Assembly: GCF_001894985.1 (NCBI RefSeq)
Contig: NZ_BCXG01000011.1
Location: 82,778-146,777 of the forward strand
Direction: 5' to 3'
DNA: 64,000 nucleotides
Source of the DNA: Rhodococcus tukisamuensis NBRC 100609
GTDB lineage: Bacteria > Actinomycetota > Actinomycetes > Mycobacteriales > Mycobacteriaceae
Each line of letters starts with the position of its first letter. The stretch's first letter is position 1. A model generated the notes under the pieces. That model saw nothing but the letters and a program-made list of their open reading frames with translations. It made no database searches and was not told the DNA's origin. A program made the position numbers and the translations under genes. Positions 1 to 12,917 of this stretch are shown here, piece after piece.

Positions 1-3000
1 ACGGAAGAGCGTCAGCCGCAGCAGCGGAGGTACGGCGAGGTCGAACGGGGCGCCGCGGTCCTCGTCGAGTGCTCGTTCGAGGTCTGACTCGGTGGCGGAC
101 CCGCGGCCGGTGAGATCCACCTCCCGCCACGGCACCACCACCTCGTCGACGACCAGCTGAGCGGGCACCCCGTCGGCGTCGTAGACGAACGCGGTCCGCA
201 GGTTCGGGTGACGGGCGACCAGGCCGGCCGCGGCGGCCCGCAGGCGCCCGGGATCTACCGTCCCCTCGAGGCCGATGCACAGTTGCGCGGTGTACACGTC
301 CACCGAGCTGGCGACCAACGATGCATGGAACAGCAAACCCTCCTGCAGCGGCGACAGCGACCAGATGTCCCGCAGCGCCGGGAAATTCGTCTCCCACCGC
401 TCGATCTGCCCCTGGCTCACCGACACCAGCGGCACATCGGACGGTGTCAGCCCGCCCGCACCGGGCCGACGTGCGCGGGTGGCGAGTCCGCCCAGGGCCC
501 GGCGCCACAGCTCGGCGAACGCCGCGACGTCGGCCTCGGGCAGCACCCCACGCGGGAACGCGAACACCGCCGTCAGACGAGGGCCCTCGGCGCTGTCGTC
601 GACGAAGGCGTTGATGTCGACAACGGACGCGACCGGCAGGTCGGGATCCTGGGAGCCACGGAGCTGACCGGTGCCCGCAACGGGCCGCCAGTCTCCCGCG
701 TCGCCGGTGGTGCTTACGCGCCCGAGATAGTTGAAACTGACTTGTGGAGAACGGAATCGTCCGAGGGACTCCGCCACCTCGCTGTCGAGGAAGCGGAGCA
801 TTCCGAAGCCGATCCCGTGGTCCGGTATCGCGAGCAGCTGTTCCTTGACGGCCTTGACCGCCCGGCCCGCCTCCGGGCCGCCGGTCATGGCGTCGTCGAC
901 GTCGATCCCGGTGAGGTCCAGACTCGCCGGATACACGGTGGTGAACCAGCCGACGGTGCGGGACAGGTCGGCACCGGCGACGACGTGTTCCTCGCGGCCG
1001 TGCCCCTCGAGGTTGATCAGGGCCTGAGGCAGGTCCACGCCGTGTTCCCGGCGCCAGGTGATCAGTGCCAGCGCCAGCGCGGCAAGCAGCCCGTCTCCCA
1101 CACCGCCGTGAAAGGCGTGCGGCAGCGCGGTGAGCAGTGCTTCCGTCACGCTCGACGGCACGTCGACGGTGAGGGAGCTGACGGTCGCGTCGACGTCGCG
1201 CGCGGGATCGAGTGGGCGTGAACCGATCAGCGGATCCGGTCCCTCGAGGATCCGCTCCCACAGTTCGAGTTCGTGCGTCCGTTTGGCCGCGGCGTCGCGT
1301 AAACCGTGCGACCACCGCCGCATCGAGGTTCCGACCGCGGGCAGGGTGGGAGTCAGGCCGGCCTGGAGTTGGCTGCAGGCCGACGCCAGATCCGCGACGA
1401 GAATGCGCCACGAGACAGCGTCCACCACGAGGTGATGTGCCACCACGAGCAGGCGCCCCGCCTGGTTCGGGACGTCGAACCAGACCACCCGCAGCACGGC
1501 CGCGGCGGTCGGATCCAGGCGGTCGGCCGCGGCGTCGAGTTCCGCGGCCGTGAGGGTGGTGAAGCCGTCGCCGTCCACCGTCTCGACCGGCACCCGACGG
1601 ACCAGCTCTTCCGCCGCCGCCGCGCCTGCCGGCAGCACTTCCATGCCTTCGACAACCAGTCGTGCGCGGAGCATGTCGTGCCGGCCGAGGACCGCCGCGA
1701 CGGCTCGAACGAGCACCTCGCGGGTGAGACCGGCGGGCGACGCCAACAGCAATGCCTGCGCGAACCTGTCGAGTCGCCCACCACTGCGCCCGAGCATCCA
1801 CCGCGCGACCGGCGTCAGCGGCACCTCGCCGACCCCACCGCCCGGCAACTCGTCGAGCACCACTGCGTCGAGACGGTCGAATCGTGCCGACTCGGCAAGG
1901 CCGGCGACGGTTCTTCGTTCGAACACGTCTCGGGGAGAGAGGATCACACCGGCAGCCTTGGCGCGGGCCACCAACTGGATCGACATGATGCTGTCGCCGC
2001 CGAGGGCGAAGAACGAGTCGTCCACCCCCACCGAGTCCAGTCCGAGCACCTCCCGGAACAGTCCGGCGAGCAGGTCCTCCGTCTCGGACCTCGGCGGTCG
2101 ACTCGCGGGCGCCGAGAAGTCGGGCGCCGGAAGCGCTGCGCGGTCCAGCTTTCCGTGAACGGTCAGGGGCAGTGATTCGAGTGCCACCAGCGCCGCCGGC
2201 ACCATGTACGACGCCAACCGGCCTCTGACGAAGTCGAGGACGGCTCTCGAATCGAGCGTCACACCTGGTTCGGGCACCAGGTAGCCGATCAGTCGATCGC
2301 CGCCGCCATCGACGTTCCACACCACGGTGACGGCCTGGGCCACGTCGTGATGGGCGAGCAGAGCGGACTCGACCTCGCCGAGTTCGATTCGGAAGCCGCG
2401 GATCTTCACCTGGGAGTCGGTGCGCCCGAGGTACTCCAACTGCCCGTCGGACGTCCAGCGCACCCGGTCGCCGGTGCGATACATCCGACTGCCCGGCGGG
2501 CCGAAGGGACCGGCGACGAATCGCCGCGCGGTCAGCGGGAACCGTCGGTGGTAGCCGCGCGCGAGGGCGGGGCCGGCGAGGTACAGCTCCCCCGTCACCC
2601 CGACGGGCACCGGCCGCAGTCGCGGGTCCAGCACGACGACCTCGAAACCGCGTATCGGTGTGCCGATCGTGACCGGCGCCGCCGGTACCAGTGCGGCACT
2701 GACACTTGCCACCACCGTCGCCTCGGTGGGCCCGTAGGCGTTGAACATTCTCCGGGCACCTTCTCGGGTACTCCACCGAGCTACCAGTTCAGGCGGACAC
2801 GCCTCCCCGCCCGTCACCACACAGTCCAGATCAGGGAGACCCCCCGGATCGACCGACCCCAGCGCCGCCGGAGTCACGAAGCAGTGGGTGATCCGCTCGG
2901 ATTCCAGCAGTCGCGCCAACTCGTCACCGCCGTACACGGACTGCGGCACGATCACAAGGGTGGCCGCCGCGCCGATCGCCAGCAGCAGCTCGAGAACGGC

Positions 3001-6000
3001 GGCGTCGAAGCTCGGTGACGCAAGATGCAGCGTCCGGGACTGCGCAGTCGTCGCGAACGTCTCCCTCTCCTGCACAACGAAGTTCGACAGGCCGCGATGC
3101 GTGGTGACCACGCCCTTGGGTCTGCCGGTCGAACCCGAGGTGTAGATCAGGTAGGCCGGGTTGTCGATCTGAAGTGACGCGGCCCGGTGGTCGTCGGTGA
3201 TCGCCGCCGCCGGGTAGCTCGAGAGTCGGTCCTCGAAGTCAGGGTCGTCGAGCACCAGCCACTCCGCCGCATCGGGAAGTCCGGCACGCCGCGCGGAGGT
3301 CGTCACACCCCGCACCGCGCCGGAGTCGGTGAGCATGTACTCGATCCGGGCGGGCGGATGACTCGGATCCACCGGCAGGAAGGCGGCCCCCGACTTGGCC
3401 ACCGCCCACACGGCCACAACGGATTCGACCGACCGCGGTAGGCACAGCGCGACCACGGTTTCCGGTCCGGCACCGCACTCGATCAGCAGGCGGGCCAACT
3501 GGTTCGAGCGGCCGTCGAGGTCGCGGTAGCGCACCTCCCGCCCTTCGAAGACCAATGCCACGGCATCCGGATCGTGCGCGGCCGCGGTGGCCAACAGGTC
3601 CGGCAGGGTCCGTGCCGCCACCGGGGCGGGGCCCACCACCGGCGTCAGTGCGGCGCGCTCCCCGGCACCCAGGATCTCGATGTCTCCCACCCGGCAGGCG
3701 GGGCGGGCGACGACCGTCTCGAGGATGCGCTGCAGCCGCGTCGCGAACCCGATCGCCGTGTCCTCGTCGAAGAGGTCGGTCGCATAGCCGAGTCCCGCGG
3801 TGATGCCGGTCGGGTTGCCGGCGGAATCCACGTTCTCGGCCAGCGTCAACTGCAGGTCGAAGTTGTTGGTGTCGATCTCGAAGTCGAGGCTCCGAACCCG
3901 CAGGCCCGGCAACTCCAGCGAGGGCCGCTCGATGTCCTGGAACTCCAACATCACCTGGAAGAGCGGTGAGTACGCCGTCGACCGGTTGGGACTCAGGACC
4001 TCCACCACCCGCTCGAACGGGGCTTCCGCGTTGGTGAAGGCGCCCAGATCGGATTCCCGGACACTGCCGAGGAATTCGGTGAAGGTGGCGGCGCCGTCGA
4101 CGCGGGTGCGCAGAACGAGCGTGTTGACGAACATGCCCACCAGGTCGTCGAGTTCGCGCTCGCCACGGCCGGCGGTCGGCGTCCCGACGGCGATGTCGTC
4201 CGAACCGCTCAGTCGGGCCAGCATGATCGCCAACACGGCATGCATGGTCATGAAGACCGTGGCGTTGTGTTCTCGCGACAGCGACACCACACCGGCATGG
4301 ACGTCGGGGCCGATCACGAACTCGACGCGGCCGCCGCGAAGTGATCGGGCGGCGGGGCGGGGGCGGTCGGTGGGAAGCTCGAGCACTTCGGGAAGGTCCG
4401 ACAGGGTGGCGCTCCAGTAGGCCAGCTGACTCGAAATGCGCGACGCCTCATCGGACTCCGAGCCCAACCACTCCCGTTGCCACAACGTGTAGTCGCCGTA
4501 CTGCACCTCGAGCGGGGCCCAGTCCGGCGGCGACCCGCTCACCCGCGCCTCGTACGCCGCCATGATGTCCCGGGCCAACGGGGCCATGGAGAGACCGTCG
4601 GCCGCGATGTGATGCACCACCACCGCGAGCGTGTGCACGTCCTCGTCGAGGCGCAGCAGGCGTGCGCGCAACGGGACCTGCTCGGTCACGTCGAATCCTG
4701 TCGACAGCACTCGCAGTACCCGCTCGCGGAGTTCGGCCTCTCCCGACACGGTGATCGGAGCGAGGTCAGGCACCGCGCTCGGCGCCGGCAGGACCACCTG
4801 ACGCGGTCCGTCGTCGGTGAGCGGGAATACGGTGCGCACGGCCTCGTGTCGTTCGACGACGTCGGCGACCGCCGCCTGCAGGGCATCCACGTCGAGTCGA
4901 CCCTCGAGGCTCAACGCGAAGGCGACGTTGTAGGCCGATGACGAGGTGTCGAACTGGTTGACGAACCACATGCGCTGCTGGGCGGGCGAAACCGGCACTT
5001 CCGCGCCGCCGTCCCTCGGCTTCAGCGGTGGACGGGCAATGGGTCCGTCGCGCGACTGGGCCAGTACGGCCAGGCCGGCCACAGTGGGGGCGTCGAACAC
5101 GTCGCGAACACCGATCCGGCCCAGGACTGCATCACTGCCCGAGGCTCCGCCCGAGGAGGCGCCATTGCCCGAGGTGGCCGCGTTGATCCGCACCACCAGT
5201 CGCGTGGCGATCAGGGAGTTCCCGCCGAGCGTGAAGAAGTTGTCGTGCGCGCCCACCCTGGCGATTCCCAGCAGGTCGGCGTACACCGAGGCCACTATCT
5301 CTTCGATCGGGCTGCGGGGGGCCACGTAACCCGCGGCGGACGCACCGAAGTCTGGTTCAGGGAGCGCCTTTCGGTCGAGCTTCCCGTTCACCGTCACCGG
5401 CAACCCAGCAAGCACCGTGACCACCGCAGGCACCATGTACCCCGGCAACCGAGCCGCCACCGACTCGAGAACCGCCCGCACCTCCAACCGCACCCCCGCC
5501 GCCGGCACCACATACCCCGCGAGATGGTCACCGCGCGACCCGTCACCGCGCAGCACCACCACCGCCTGCGCCACCCCCGGATGACGCAACAACGCCGCCT
5601 CGATCTCCCCCAACTCGATCCGCTGCCCCCGCAACTTCACCTGAAAATCCGTACGCCCCAGAAACTCCAGCTCCCCACCCGGCAACCACCGAACCAGATC
5701 ACCGGTCCGATACAACCGCGTCCCGCCCCCGAACGGGTTCGCCACAAACCGATCCGCCGTCAGATCAGACCGGCCGACATACCCCCGCGCCAACTGCACA
5801 CCGCCCAGGTACAACTCACCCGCCACACCCACCGGTACCGGACACAACCGGCCGTCCAACACGAACACCTGCGTGTTCCACACCGGCCCACCGATCGGCA
5901 CACCCACCACATCCGCCGCGGTCACCTCGTGGAACGTCACATCCACAGCCGCCTCCGTCGGCCCGTACAGGTTGTGCAACTCGGCGCCACTCACTCGAAA

Positions 6001-9000
6001 CAGACGCGCCGCCGTCACCGCCGACAGCGCCTCACCGCTGGCGAACACCCGCCGCAGCGATCCACACCCGCCTATGTCCGCGCTCGCCAGAAGCACATCG
6101 AGCATCGACGGCACGAAATGCACTGTGGTGATCGACTCCTCGCGAATCACGCGTTCGAGACAGGCGGGATCGCGGTGAACGTCCGGCGCAGCAACCACCA
6201 ACCGCGCCCCCACCAGCAGCGGCCAGAACAACTCCCACACCGACACGTCGAATGTCACCGGAGTCTTCTGCAACACCACGTCGTCGGACCCGAGCCCGTA
6301 CTCCCCCTGCATCCACAACAGCCGATTCACGACCGCCGCATGCGTCACCGCGACACCCTTCGGCATCCCCGTCGACCCCGACGTGAAGATCACGTACGCC
6401 GCATTCCCCGGCCGCAACGGTGCCAACCGTTCCCCGTCACCCACCGGGTCAGCCGAGAAGCCGGACACGTCAAGCGAATCCAAGTCCACAACCGGCACAC
6501 CCACAGGCTCCGCCACCCGACCACCAGCACCCGCCAGCACCAAGACGGGATCAGCCACACCCATCACGTACCCAAGCCGCTCGGCAGGCTGGTCCGGGTC
6601 GATCGGAACGTACGCCCCACCCGCCGCCATCACCGCGTGGATCCCCACCACCATCTCCACCGACCGCGCCGCCGCCACCCCCACCAACGACTCCGGGCCC
6701 ACACCCAGCGAAATCAAGTACCGCGCCAGCCGATTGACCCGGGCACCGAACTCCGCGTACGACAACACCGCACCCTCGAACGACACCCCGCCCGTATCCG
6801 GCGTCCGCGCGACCTGCGCCTCGAACAACCCCGCCAACGTTCCCGCCGGCACCGCACGGGCCGTCGCGTTCCACCGCTCGACCACCAACTCCCGCTCACC
6901 GGGGACGAGGACGTCCACGTCACCGACCCGCACGCCCGGATCCTCGACCACACCCCGCAGAACCCGGACAAACCGCTCGGCAAACCCCTCCACGGTCGCG
7001 CGGTCGAAGACATCCGACGCGAACGTGAACTCTGCCGAGAGGCCCGCTGCGCTCCCCGTGTCGTCGTAGCCCTCCGCGAGCGTCAACTGCAGGTCGAACT
7101 TGGCCACAACGGATTCGACGTCGACGACCTCCGCCGTCAGTCCCGGCAACTCCACCCGGGGTGTCGCCGTGTTCTGGAACTCCAACATGACCTGGAAGAG
7201 CGGCGAGTATGCGGTCGAGCGGCTGGGTGCGAGCGCCTCGACCACGCTCTCGAAGGGGACCTCGGCATGATCGAAGGCCTCGAGGTCCGTCTCGCGGGCG
7301 CGGGAAAGCACTTGGGCGAACGACGCTTCGAACTCCACGTCGGTCCGCAACACGAGCGTGTTGACAAACATCCCCACCAAGTCGTCCAGCGCCTCTTCGC
7401 CCCGGCCTCCGACCGGCGTCCCGAGTGCGATGTCTGCGGACCCGCTCAACCGCGCCGCGAGCACCGCCAGCGCTGCGTGCATCACCATGAACATCGTGGC
7501 GTCGTGTCGCCGCGCCAGCAGGATCAGGTCCCGATGCAACCGCGCAGGCAGCGCGAACCGAACGCGCTCACCCCGCAGTGATCTCTCCGCGGGCCTCGGT
7601 CGATCCAGTGGCAGCGCGATGGCGTCGGGGAGACCGGAGAGCGCCGTCTTCCAGTACGCCAACTGCTCCGACATCATGCTGTCGGGATCGTCGTCACTGC
7701 CGAGAACCGCCCGCTGCCACAGGCCGTAGTCGGCGTACTGCACCGGGAGCGGGGGCCAGTCCGGCGTCTGCGTCGCCGCCCGCGCGGCATAGGCGACCGC
7801 CAGGTCACGGGCCAGCGGTGCGAGCGACGCTCCGTCCGCCGAGATGTGGTGAACGACCAGCATGAGGACGTGCTCGTCGGGCCCGGTCCGCAGCAGTGCG
7901 CCACGCACGGGTGCCTCCGCGCTCACGTCGAAGCCTCGGGACGCCAGCTCGGCGATCTCCGCCCGCAATGCGTCCTCGTCTCCGAGGAGGCTGGGCGTCA
8001 GGTCCGGAACCACCTGCGCCGAAGGCACTATCACCTGATGCGGACCGTCCTCCGACGCCGGGTACACGGTGCGAAGCGACTCGTGCCGTTCGATCACGTC
8101 CCCCACCGCCGCCCGGAGCGCCTCGACATCGAGCGTCCCGGACACGCGCAGCGCCATCGGAATGTTGTATGCCGGCGACGCGATGTCGAACTGGTTGAGG
8201 AACCACACACGCTGCTGCGCAGGCGAAAGCGGAATCCGGTCCGGGCGGTGCTGCGCCACCAGGTTCGGGCGGTCGGGGCGCCTCACGTCAGTACGACCGA
8301 CCCATCCCGCCAGCGCCTCCACGGTCGGCGCCTCGAACAGGGTCCGCACCCCGAGATCGGTGCCGAGCGCGGCGTTGAGACGTGCGATGACACGGGTCGC
8401 GACCAGGGAGTTGCCTCCGAGGTCGAAGAAGCCGTCGCCCCGGCCGATCCGCTCCACACCGAGGACGTCGGCGAAGACCCGCGCCACGGCCTGCTCCACC
8501 GGACCGGCAGGTGCACGGAACTCGGCCGCCGTCGAGAGGAACTCCGGCACCGGCAACGCCTCGCGGTCGACCTTCCCCGCGGGCGTCATCGGCATCTCGT
8601 CCAGCACCACGATCGCCGACGGAACCAGGTGCGGCGGCAACTGCCCCGAGACATGGTCCGTCAACTCGGCGGACGCGACCGCCTGCCCGGTCGCCGGCAG
8701 CACGTACGACACCAGCACCGTTTCGCCGGACGGCGCCGTTCGCGGCACCGTCAGTGCGGTCCGGACGCCGGGGTGAGTGCGGAGGGCCGTGTCGATCTCG
8801 CCGGGTTCGATCCGGAAGCCGCGCACCTTCACCTGGAAGTCGCTGCGGCCCAGGTACTCCAGTGAGCGGTCGGTTCGCCACCGCACCACGTCACCGGTTC
8901 GGTACATCCGGTCGCCCGGTCCGCCGAAGGGGTCGGCCACGAACCGCTCGCCAGTCAACGCCGGTTTGCAGTGGTACCCACGGGCCACGGCGGGGCCCGA

Positions 9001-12000
9001 GAGATAGAGCTCGCCTGCGACGCCGACCGGTACCGGCCTCAGGCGTGCGTCCAGGACGACCTCGTGGAATCCCCGAAGCGGACCTCCCAACGTGACGGCT
9101 CCGGTCGGCGACATCGGTTCGCTGATGTTCGACGCGACGGTCGCCTCGGTCGGCCCGTACGCGTTGTACAACCGGCGGCCCCCTTCTCGGGCACTCGGGA
9201 GAACTTGGGTACTCGGGAAACTTGGCACAGCCCACCGCTTCACCAGATCCGGCGGGCAGGCCTCGCCGCCGAGAACCACGTCCTGAAAGTCGGTGAGGCC
9301 GTCCGGGTCGACGGTTCCGAGCGCCGCGGTCGTGATGAATCCGTGGGTCACCCGCTCCGAGCGCAGGAGCCGGGACAGCTCCTCGCCGCCGTAGATCGTG
9401 GGCGCAGCGATCACCATCGTCGCGCCGGCGCCGAACGCCTGCAGATACTCCAGGACGGACGCGTCGAAGCTCGGCGTCGAGAAGTGCAGAACCCGTGACG
9501 CCGACGTCGCCCCGAACCGTGAACGCTGCTCGGCGGCAAGGCTCTCGAGGCCGCGGTGGGTGACCGACACGCCCTTGGGCCGGCCGGTGGAGCCGGAGGT
9601 GTAGATCACGTAGGCCGGATTCTCCATGCGGAGGGCCCGGGGCCGCTCGGCGTCGGTGACCGCGGACGCCGGCGCGGTCTCGCACCGGGTCCGGACTTCG
9701 TCGTCGTCGAGCACCAGCCACGGGGTGGTGTCCGGCAGCAGGGTGCGCTCGGCGGCGACCGTGACCCCGACGACGGCGCCGGAGTCGTCGAGCATGTGCT
9801 CGACCCGCCCGGACGGATACCTCGGATCCACCGGCACGAACGCGGCGCCCGACTTGGCCACCGCCAGCATGGACAGGACCGACTCGATGGAGCGGGTCAT
9901 GCCCAGCGCCACACAGTCTTCCGGACCGATGCCGCGTTCGAGGAGCACCCGCGCCAGCTGGTTCGAGCGCTCGTCCAGTTCTCGATACGTCATCTCGACA
10001 CCGCGACTCGAGAGGGCGACACCCGCCGGATGTGCTCGTGCCGCGGCGGCGAAGAGCTCGGGCAGCGTGCGTTCCGGGCTGCCCGACGGACCACGAACCG
10101 GAACGAGGGTGGCGCGTTCGCTGCCGGATAGGATGTCGATGTCGCCGACGTCGATACCCGGGTCGATCGTCACCGCCTCCAGGATCTGGCGCAGCCGCAT
10201 CCCGAGCCGGGTCACCGTTGCCGGGTCGAACAGGTCGACGGCGAACCCGAGCGTTGCGGTGATGCCGGACGGGCTGCCGTCGGCGTCGAAGTGCTCGGCC
10301 GAGGCCACCCGCAGATCGAACCTGCCGAGCCCGGTCGCCGGCCCGTCGGGACACTCGAACAGCACCTGGACGATCGGCGAAAACGCTGGCGAATCACCGA
10401 TCCCGAGTATCCGCGGCAACTGGCCGAAGGGAACGTCGCTGTGCTCGAACGCCTCCTGCTCGATCTCCTGAACCCGACCGAGGAGGTCGGCGAAGGACAC
10501 GTCCGGATCGACGCGACTGCGCAGCACCACGATGTCCTGACGCTCGCCCACCGCGGCCGGCGTTCCGACCGCTACGTCGGAGACGCTCCCGAGGCGGCTC
10601 AGCAGAACCGCCAACGCGGTGTGCAGAACCGCGAAACTGGTGGTGTCGTGTTCGCGTGCCAGCGCGGCGATTCGGCGATGGAGGCCCGCGTCGATCGGGA
10701 GCTCGACGCGGTCTGCCTGCAGTGACTGTGCGGCGGGTCGGGCCCGGTCGGTCGGCAAGGTCAGCAGTTCGGGCAGGCCCGAGAGCCGTGCCTGCCAGTA
10801 CTCGCGGTTCTGCGCTTCGAGCCGTAGCCGCTCGCCTTCGCGGTAGCTCGCCCCGTGGATGGTTTCGAGCCGCGCCTGCGGGTCTGCGGCGAGGAACTCT
10901 TCCAGCAGTTCGACGAACTGCCGGTGGTGCCGGTGTAGCGCCGAACCACGGTACCGGCCGGGATTGGCCCGGAAGTCGACGAGGACCTCGGCCGGCGCAC
11001 CGCTCGGGTACACGTTGACCAGCAGGTCGTCCACCGGACCGGACGTGACGATGTGGTACTCGCCGACCAGTGGGCCCAGCTGAACTTCCTGGCGGAAGAG
11101 CATGACGTTGACCATGGGCCCGTCGAGCCGGCCGCCGTCGTTCGTGCTCAGGTCGCGGCGGATGTCGTCGAGACTGCACCGCTGATGCCGCAATGCGCCC
11201 GTCAGCTCACGGCGGACCCGCGCCACGAGGTCCGCGACCGTGTCTCCTTCGTCGACTGAGATCGGCAGTGGTGCAACGCTGACCATCATGCCGCCGGAGT
11301 TGCGCAGCAAGGCGGTTGTCCGGCCGGACAGCGGAACCTGCACGAGAACATCGGGTTTCGCCGTCAGACGGGAGAGGTAGCAGGCGAAAGCGGCGATGAT
11401 CGTGACCGCGGCATCCGGGGTTGCCTGCTTGCCGGAATCGAGGAGCAGTCCGGCGGCCGACCCGGACAGCACGGCGCTCTCGAGGTCACTTCTGGCGGGT
11501 GCGGGCGCCGGCTCGTCGGCCAGGGTCGATCCCTCGACGGCCTGCACTCGCTCCGCCCAGTAGGCCCGATCCCCCGTGAATCGGCCGGAGTTCCGGTAGC
11601 GCGCGTCGAGGTCGCAGAGCTCGTGCAGGGCGGCGGGCCGACTCGGATCGGGTTCGCGACCGGCCACCGACGCCGAGTAGCGGTGCGCGATCCGGTTGAC
11701 CATCGTCATGGCGCCGTAGCCGTCGAGCGCGACATGGTGGATGCGGCTGTACCAGAGGTAGTGCGACTCTCCCACGCACAGGACGGAGGTCTCGACCAGT
11801 CGATCCGCGCCGAGGTCGAGCGGGACCTGGTAGCTCCGGTGCATCCACTCGTGGGCCGCGGCGACCGGGTCGTCCTCGCCACGAAGGTCGACGACGGGGA
11901 GCGGGATGTCGGTCGCGTGATCGACGTACTGCATCGGCTCGCCGTCCACCTCGACCACCCTGAGCAGCGGCGACTGGAACTCGCTGGCGACCGTGACGAT

Positions 12001-12180
12001 CTCCCGCCGCAACAGGTCGACGTCCAGTTCGCCGCGCAACTCCACGTAGTGCGCTATCGAGATCGGCACCTCGGGTCGGAGTTGCTGCGCGAACCAGGTC
12101 GCGCGCTGCGGCGCGGACAGCGGGAACCGCACGGCGTCCGACAGTTGCGACGCCGGTTGCCGTCGGTCGTCCGGTTTCAC
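1..12180 (-). CDS. Multimodular non-ribosomal peptide synthetase, partial (C-terminus outside window)
   Basis: Assembly-line enzyme that activates amino acids as adenylates, tethers them to carrier domains and joins them. The GTG start at 12180 follows GAGGAA; 4060 codons lie in the window. Domains by approximate residue: C1 17-435 (HHVALDG near 147); an extra C-terminal half of a condensation domain 450-680 with no HHxxxDG half; A1 690-1210 (YTSGSTG near 860); T1 (GGNSL near 1255); C2 1314 on (HHISADG near 1443); A2 1800-2270; T2 near 2321; C3 2398 on (HHIAADG near 2525); A3 2870-3345; T3 (LGGDSI near 3394); epimerase E 3460-3900 ([10 protein letters not shown] near 3584); start of C4 from about 3930. 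The A2 pocket residues read D-V-W-H-F-S-L-V-D, the classic serine code; A1 and A3 read D-A-L-F-V-G-A-V-(A/V), which I cannot assign. The first domain being C implies that the starter acyl or peptidyl group is supplied in trans. The product is unknown. Confidence 0.95.
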   Translation of the reverse strand, partial: MKPDDRRQPASQLSDAVRFPLSAPQRATWFAQQLRPEVPISIAHYVELRGELDVDLLRREIVTVASEFQSPLLRVVEVDGEPMQYVDHATDIPLPVVDLRGEDDPVAAAHEWMHRSYQVPLDLGADRLVETSVLCVGESHYLWYSRIHHVALDGYGAMTMVNRIAHRYSASVAGREPDPSRPAALHELCDLDARYRNSGRFTGDRAYWAERVQAVEGSTLADEPAPAPARSDLESAVLSGSAAGLLLDSGKQATPDAAVTIIAAFACYLSRLTAKPDVLVQVPLSGRTTALLRNSGGMMVSVAPLPISVDEGDTVADLVARVRRELTGALRHQRCSLDDIRRDLSTNDGGRLDGPMVNVMLFRQEVQLGPLVGEYHIVTSGPVDDLLVNVYPSGAPAEVLVDFRANPGRYRGSALHRHHRQFVELLEEFLAADPQARLETIHGASYREGERLRLEAQNREYWQARLSGLPELLTLPTDRARPAAQSLQADRVELPIDAGLHRRIAALAREHDTTSFAVLHTALAVLLSRLGSVSDVAVGTPAAVGERQDIVVLRSRVDPDVSFADLLGRVQEIEQEAFEHSDVPFGQLPRILGIGDSPAFSPIVQVLFECPDGPATGLGRFDLRVASAEHFDADGSPSGITATLGFAVDLFDPATVTRLGMRLRQILEAVTIDPGIDVGDIDILSGSERATLVPVRGPSGSPERTLPELFAAAARAHPAGVALSSRGVEMTYRELDERSNQLARVLLERGIGPEDCVALGMTRSIESVLSMLAVAKSGAAFVPVDPRYPSGRVEHMLDDSGAVVGVTVAAERTLLPDTTPWLVLDDDEVRTRCETAPASAVTDAERPRALRMENPAYVIYTSGSTGRPKGVSVTHRGLESLAAEQRSRFGATSASRVLHFSTPSFDASVLEYLQAFGAGATMVIAAPTIYGGEELSRLLRSERVTHGFITTAALGTVDPDGLTDFQDVVLGGEACPPDLVKRWAVPSFPSTQVLPSAREGGRRLYNAYGPTEATVASNISEPMSPTGAVTLGGPLRGFHEVVLDARLRPVPVGVAGELYLSGPAVARGYHCKPALTGERFVADPFGGPGDRMYRTGDVVRWRTDRSLEYLGRSDFQVKVRGFRIEPGEIDTALRTHPGVRTALTVPRTAPSGETVLVSYVLPATGQAVASAELTDHVSGQLPPHLVPSAIVVLDEMPMTPAGKVDREALPVPEFLSTAAEFRAPAGPVEQAVARVFADVLGVERIGRGDGFFDLGGNSLVATRVIARLNAALGTDLGVRTLFEAPTVEALAGWVGRTDVRRPDRPNLVAQHRPDRIPLSPAQQRVWFLNQFDIASPAYNIPMALRVSGTLDVEALRAAVGDVIERHESLRTVYPASEDGPHQVIVPSAQVVPDLTPSLLGDEDALRAEIAELASRGFDVSAEAPVRGALLRTGPDEHVLMLVVHHISADGASLAPLARDLAVAYAARAATQTPDWPPLPVQYADYGLWQRAVLGSDDDPDSMMSEQLAYWKTALSGLPDAIALPLDRPRPAERSLRGERVRFALPARLHRDLILLARRHDATMFMVMHAALAVLAARLSGSADIALGTPVGGRGEEALDDLVGMFVNTLVLRTDVEFEASFAQVLSRARETDLEAFDHAEVPFESVVEALAPSRSTAYSPLFQVMLEFQNTATPRVELPGLTAEVVDVESVVAKFDLQLTLAEGYDDTGSAAGLSAEFTFASDVFDRATVEGFAERFVRVLRGVVEDPGVRVGDVDVLVPGERELVVERWNATARAVPAGTLAGLFEAQVARTPDTGGVSFEGAVLSYAEFGARVNRLARYLISLGVGPESLVGVAAARSVEMVVGIHAVMAAGGAYVPIDPDQPAERLGYVMGVADPVLVLAGAGGRVAEPVGVPVVDLDSLDVSGFSADPVGDGERLAPLRPGNAAYVIFTSGSTGMPKGVAVTHAAVVNRLLWMQGEYGLGSDDVVLQKTPVTFDVSVWELFWPLLVGARLVVAAPDVHRDPACLERVIREESITTVHFVPSMLDVLLASADIGGCGSLRRVFASGEALSAVTAARLFRVSGAELHNLYGPTEAAVDVTFHEVTAADVVGVPIGGPVWNTQVFVLDGRLCPVPVGVAGELYLGGVQLARGYVGRSDLTADRFVANPFGGGTRLYRTGDLVRWLPGGELEFLGRTDFQVKLRGQRIELGEIEAALLRHPGVAQAVVVLRGDGSRGDHLAGYVVPAAGVRLEVRAVLESVAARLPGYMVPAVVTVLAGLPVTVNGKLDRKALPEPDFGASAAGYVAPRSPIEEIVASVYADLLGIARVGAHDNFFTLGGNSLIATRLVVRINAATSGNGASSGGASGSDAVLGRIGVRDVFDAPTVAGLAVLAQSRDGPIARPPLKPRDGGAEVPVSPAQQRMWFVNQFDTSSSAYNVAFALSLEGRLDVDALQAAVADVVERHEAVRTVFPLTDDGPRQVVLPAPSAVPDLAPITVSGEAELRERVLRVLSTGFDVTEQVPLRARLLRLDEDVHTLAVVVHHIAADGLSMAPLARDIMAAYEARVSGSPPDWAPLEVQYGDYTLWQREWLGSESDEASRISSQLAYWSATLSDLPEVLELPTDRPRPAARSLRGGRVEFVIGPDVHAGVVSLSREHNATVFMTMHAVLAIMLARLSGSDDIAVGTPTAGRGERELDDLVGMFVNTLVLRTRVDGAATFTEFLGSVRESDLGAFTNAEAPFERVVEVLSPNRSTAYSPLFQVMLEFQDIERPSLELPGLRVRSLDFEIDTNNFDLQLTLAENVDSAGNPTGITAGLGYATDLFDEDTAIGFATRLQRILETVVARPACRVGDIEILGAGERAALTPVVGPAPVAARTLPDLLATAAAHDPDAVALVFEGREVRYRDLDGRSNQLARLLIECGAGPETVVALCLPRSVESVVAVWAVAKSGAAFLPVDPSHPPARIEYMLTDSGAVRGVTTSARRAGLPDAAEWLVLDDPDFEDRLSSYPAAAITDDHRAASLQIDNPAYLIYTSGSTGRPKGVVTTHRGLSNFVVQERETFATTAQSRTLHLASPSFDAAVLELLLAIGAAATLVIVPQSVYGGDELARLLESERITHCFVTPAALGSVDPGGLPDLDCVVTGGEACPPELVARWSTREGARRMFNAYGPTEATVVASVSAALVPAAPVTIGTPIRGFEVVVLDPRLRPVPVGVTGELYLAGPALARGYHRRFPLTARRFVAGPFGPPGSRMYRTGDRVRWTSDGQLEYLGRTDSQVKIRGFRIELGEVESALLAHHDVAQAVTVVWNVDGGGDRLIGYLVPEPGVTLDSRAVLDFVRGRLASYMVPAALVALESLPLTVHGKLDRAALPAPDFSAPASRPPRSETEDLLAGLFREVLGLDSVGVDDSFFALGGDSIMSIQLVARAKAAGVILSPRDVFERRTVAGLAESARFDRLDAVVLDELPGGGVGEVPLTPVARWMLGRSGGRLDRFAQALLLASPAGLTREVLVRAVAAVLGRHDMLRARLVVEGMEVLPAGAAAAEELVRRVPVETVDGDGFTTLTAAELDAAADRLDPTAAAVLRVVWFDVPNQAGRLLVVAHHLVVDAVSWRILVADLASACSQLQAGLTPTLPAVGTSMRRWSHGLRDAAAKRTHELELWERILEGPDPLIGSRPLDPARDVDATVSSLTVDVPSSVTEALLTALPHAFHGGVGDGLLAALALALITWRREHGVDLPQALINLEGHGREEHVVAGADLSRTVGWFTTVYPASLDLTGIDVDDAMTGGPEAGRAVKAVKEQLLAIPDHGIGFGMLRFLDSEVAESLGRFRSPQVSFNYLGRVSTTGDAGDWRPVAGTGQLRGSQDPDLPVASVVDINAFVDDSAEGPRLTAVFAFPRGVLPEADVAAFAELWRRALGGLATRARRPGAGGLTPSDVPLVSVSQGQIERWETNFPALRDIWSLSPLQEGLLFHASLVASSVDVYTAQLCIGLEGTVDPGRLRAAAAGLVARHPNLRTAFVYDADGVPAQLVVDEVVVPWREVDLTGRGSATESDLERALDEDRGAPFDLAVPPLLRLTLFR
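9193..9228 (-). repeat. Imperfect in-frame 18-bp tandem duplication inside NRPS adenylation domain A1
   Basis: Two adjacent 18-bp units, ACTCGGGAGAACTTGGGT and ACTCGGGAAACTTGGCAC, lie in the A1 coding region. They add roughly a dozen residues between the pocket positions equivalent to GrsA 301 and 322, compared with the otherwise similar A3 domain. The frame is preserved. It may be a surface-loop expansion by slippage; an effect on substrate choice is possible but unproven. Confidence 0.6.
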
Positions 12181-12589
12181 GGCGGTTCCTCGCCGTACGG
12201 CGTATCCGGCCGGCGACAGTGCCGCCGTGTGCTGATCTGAACTCGTGAATGCGGGAGACGGATGCGTCTGTCCGTCTCCCTGCTCATTACTTCAACAGAA
12301 CCAGGGCACACAAGACTTTTATGGTCGCACGGTGGCGCGGACGGCGTCGAGATATCGCCGATGCCCGGGCCCCGTCCCAACCCCGCTACTGCGTCGGCGT
12401 GCAGGGCATCGAGGTCGTGGTCCGCAGCAGCCATCCGGCGCACAACCTCCAGGTTGGCCAGTAACGAATCGAGCGAACGACCGCTCGGGACATGTCGTCA
12501 AAACAGGTCACAGCAGGTTTCCGGACGAGTTGTGCATACGAGAATTACCGAGCAGCGAGAGGGGGCCGAGCCTGCTGGCGAGGTCCCGA

Positions 12590-12695
12590 GGTCGACCCGT
12601 CCAGGCCGGTGGTTTCGGTGTCGAGGATGCAGGCCGCACCGGGTTCGAGCATCGAGGTGGCCAACTGGCGGAGCGGCAGGTCGCTGGTCGGCACT
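12590..12695 (-). pseudogene. Fragment of a DnaQ-family 3'-5' exonuclease
   Basis: A minus-strand frame reads a segment containing LEPGAACILDTETTGLDG, which matches the first exonuclease motif (Exo I, DxE) of DnaQ-like proofreading nucleases. High third-position GC supports a coding origin. The frame continues only about 15 codons past the motif before a stop, and the Exo II and Exo III parts are absent nearby, so this is a relic and not a working gene. The motif identification is good; the boundaries are approximate. Confidence 0.5.
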
Positions 12696-12752
12696 GCATC
12701 CTCATCGGTCCCGACATGGTTGCGTACGGTTCCGACATCACGCGCCGGACTA

Positions 12753-12917
12753 CTGCTCAGGCCCGGGGACCTGCATGTGGTCGACCAGCTCGACGTGTAC
12801 CTGGTGGAGGTCCGCGAGTGTGAGTCCTGGCTGCTGCGTGCCGTCGAGTTCTACGGACGGATCCGGGCGCACGCCGCGATCCGCGTCAAACCCGACGCGG
12901 ATCTCACGCCTGGACCA
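12753..12917 (+). pseudogene. Unidentified coding fragment
   Basis: A plus-strand frame of about 55 codons contains the stretches RPGDLHVVDQLDVYLVEV and FYGRIRAHAAIRVKP, with almost every codon ending in G or C as in the resident genes. Neither end looks like a natural protein terminus, and downstream the frame degenerates into low-quality sequence. I do not recognise the family. It is interpreted as the remnant of a former gene; it could also be chance in GC-rich DNA. Confidence 0.3.

Noticed and set aside
5245..7581. Long open plus-strand frame (over 700 codons, His/Arg/Pro-rich) antisense to the NRPS
   Set aside because: Composition is an artefact of C-rich complementary strand; no family motifs, while the minus strand encodes clear C, A and T domains.
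12181..12500. Iron-responsive (IdeR/DmdR) box upstream of the NRPS that would suggest a siderophore
   Set aside because: I looked for a TTAGGTTAG-type 19-bp palindrome and found none, so siderophore assignment is not supported.
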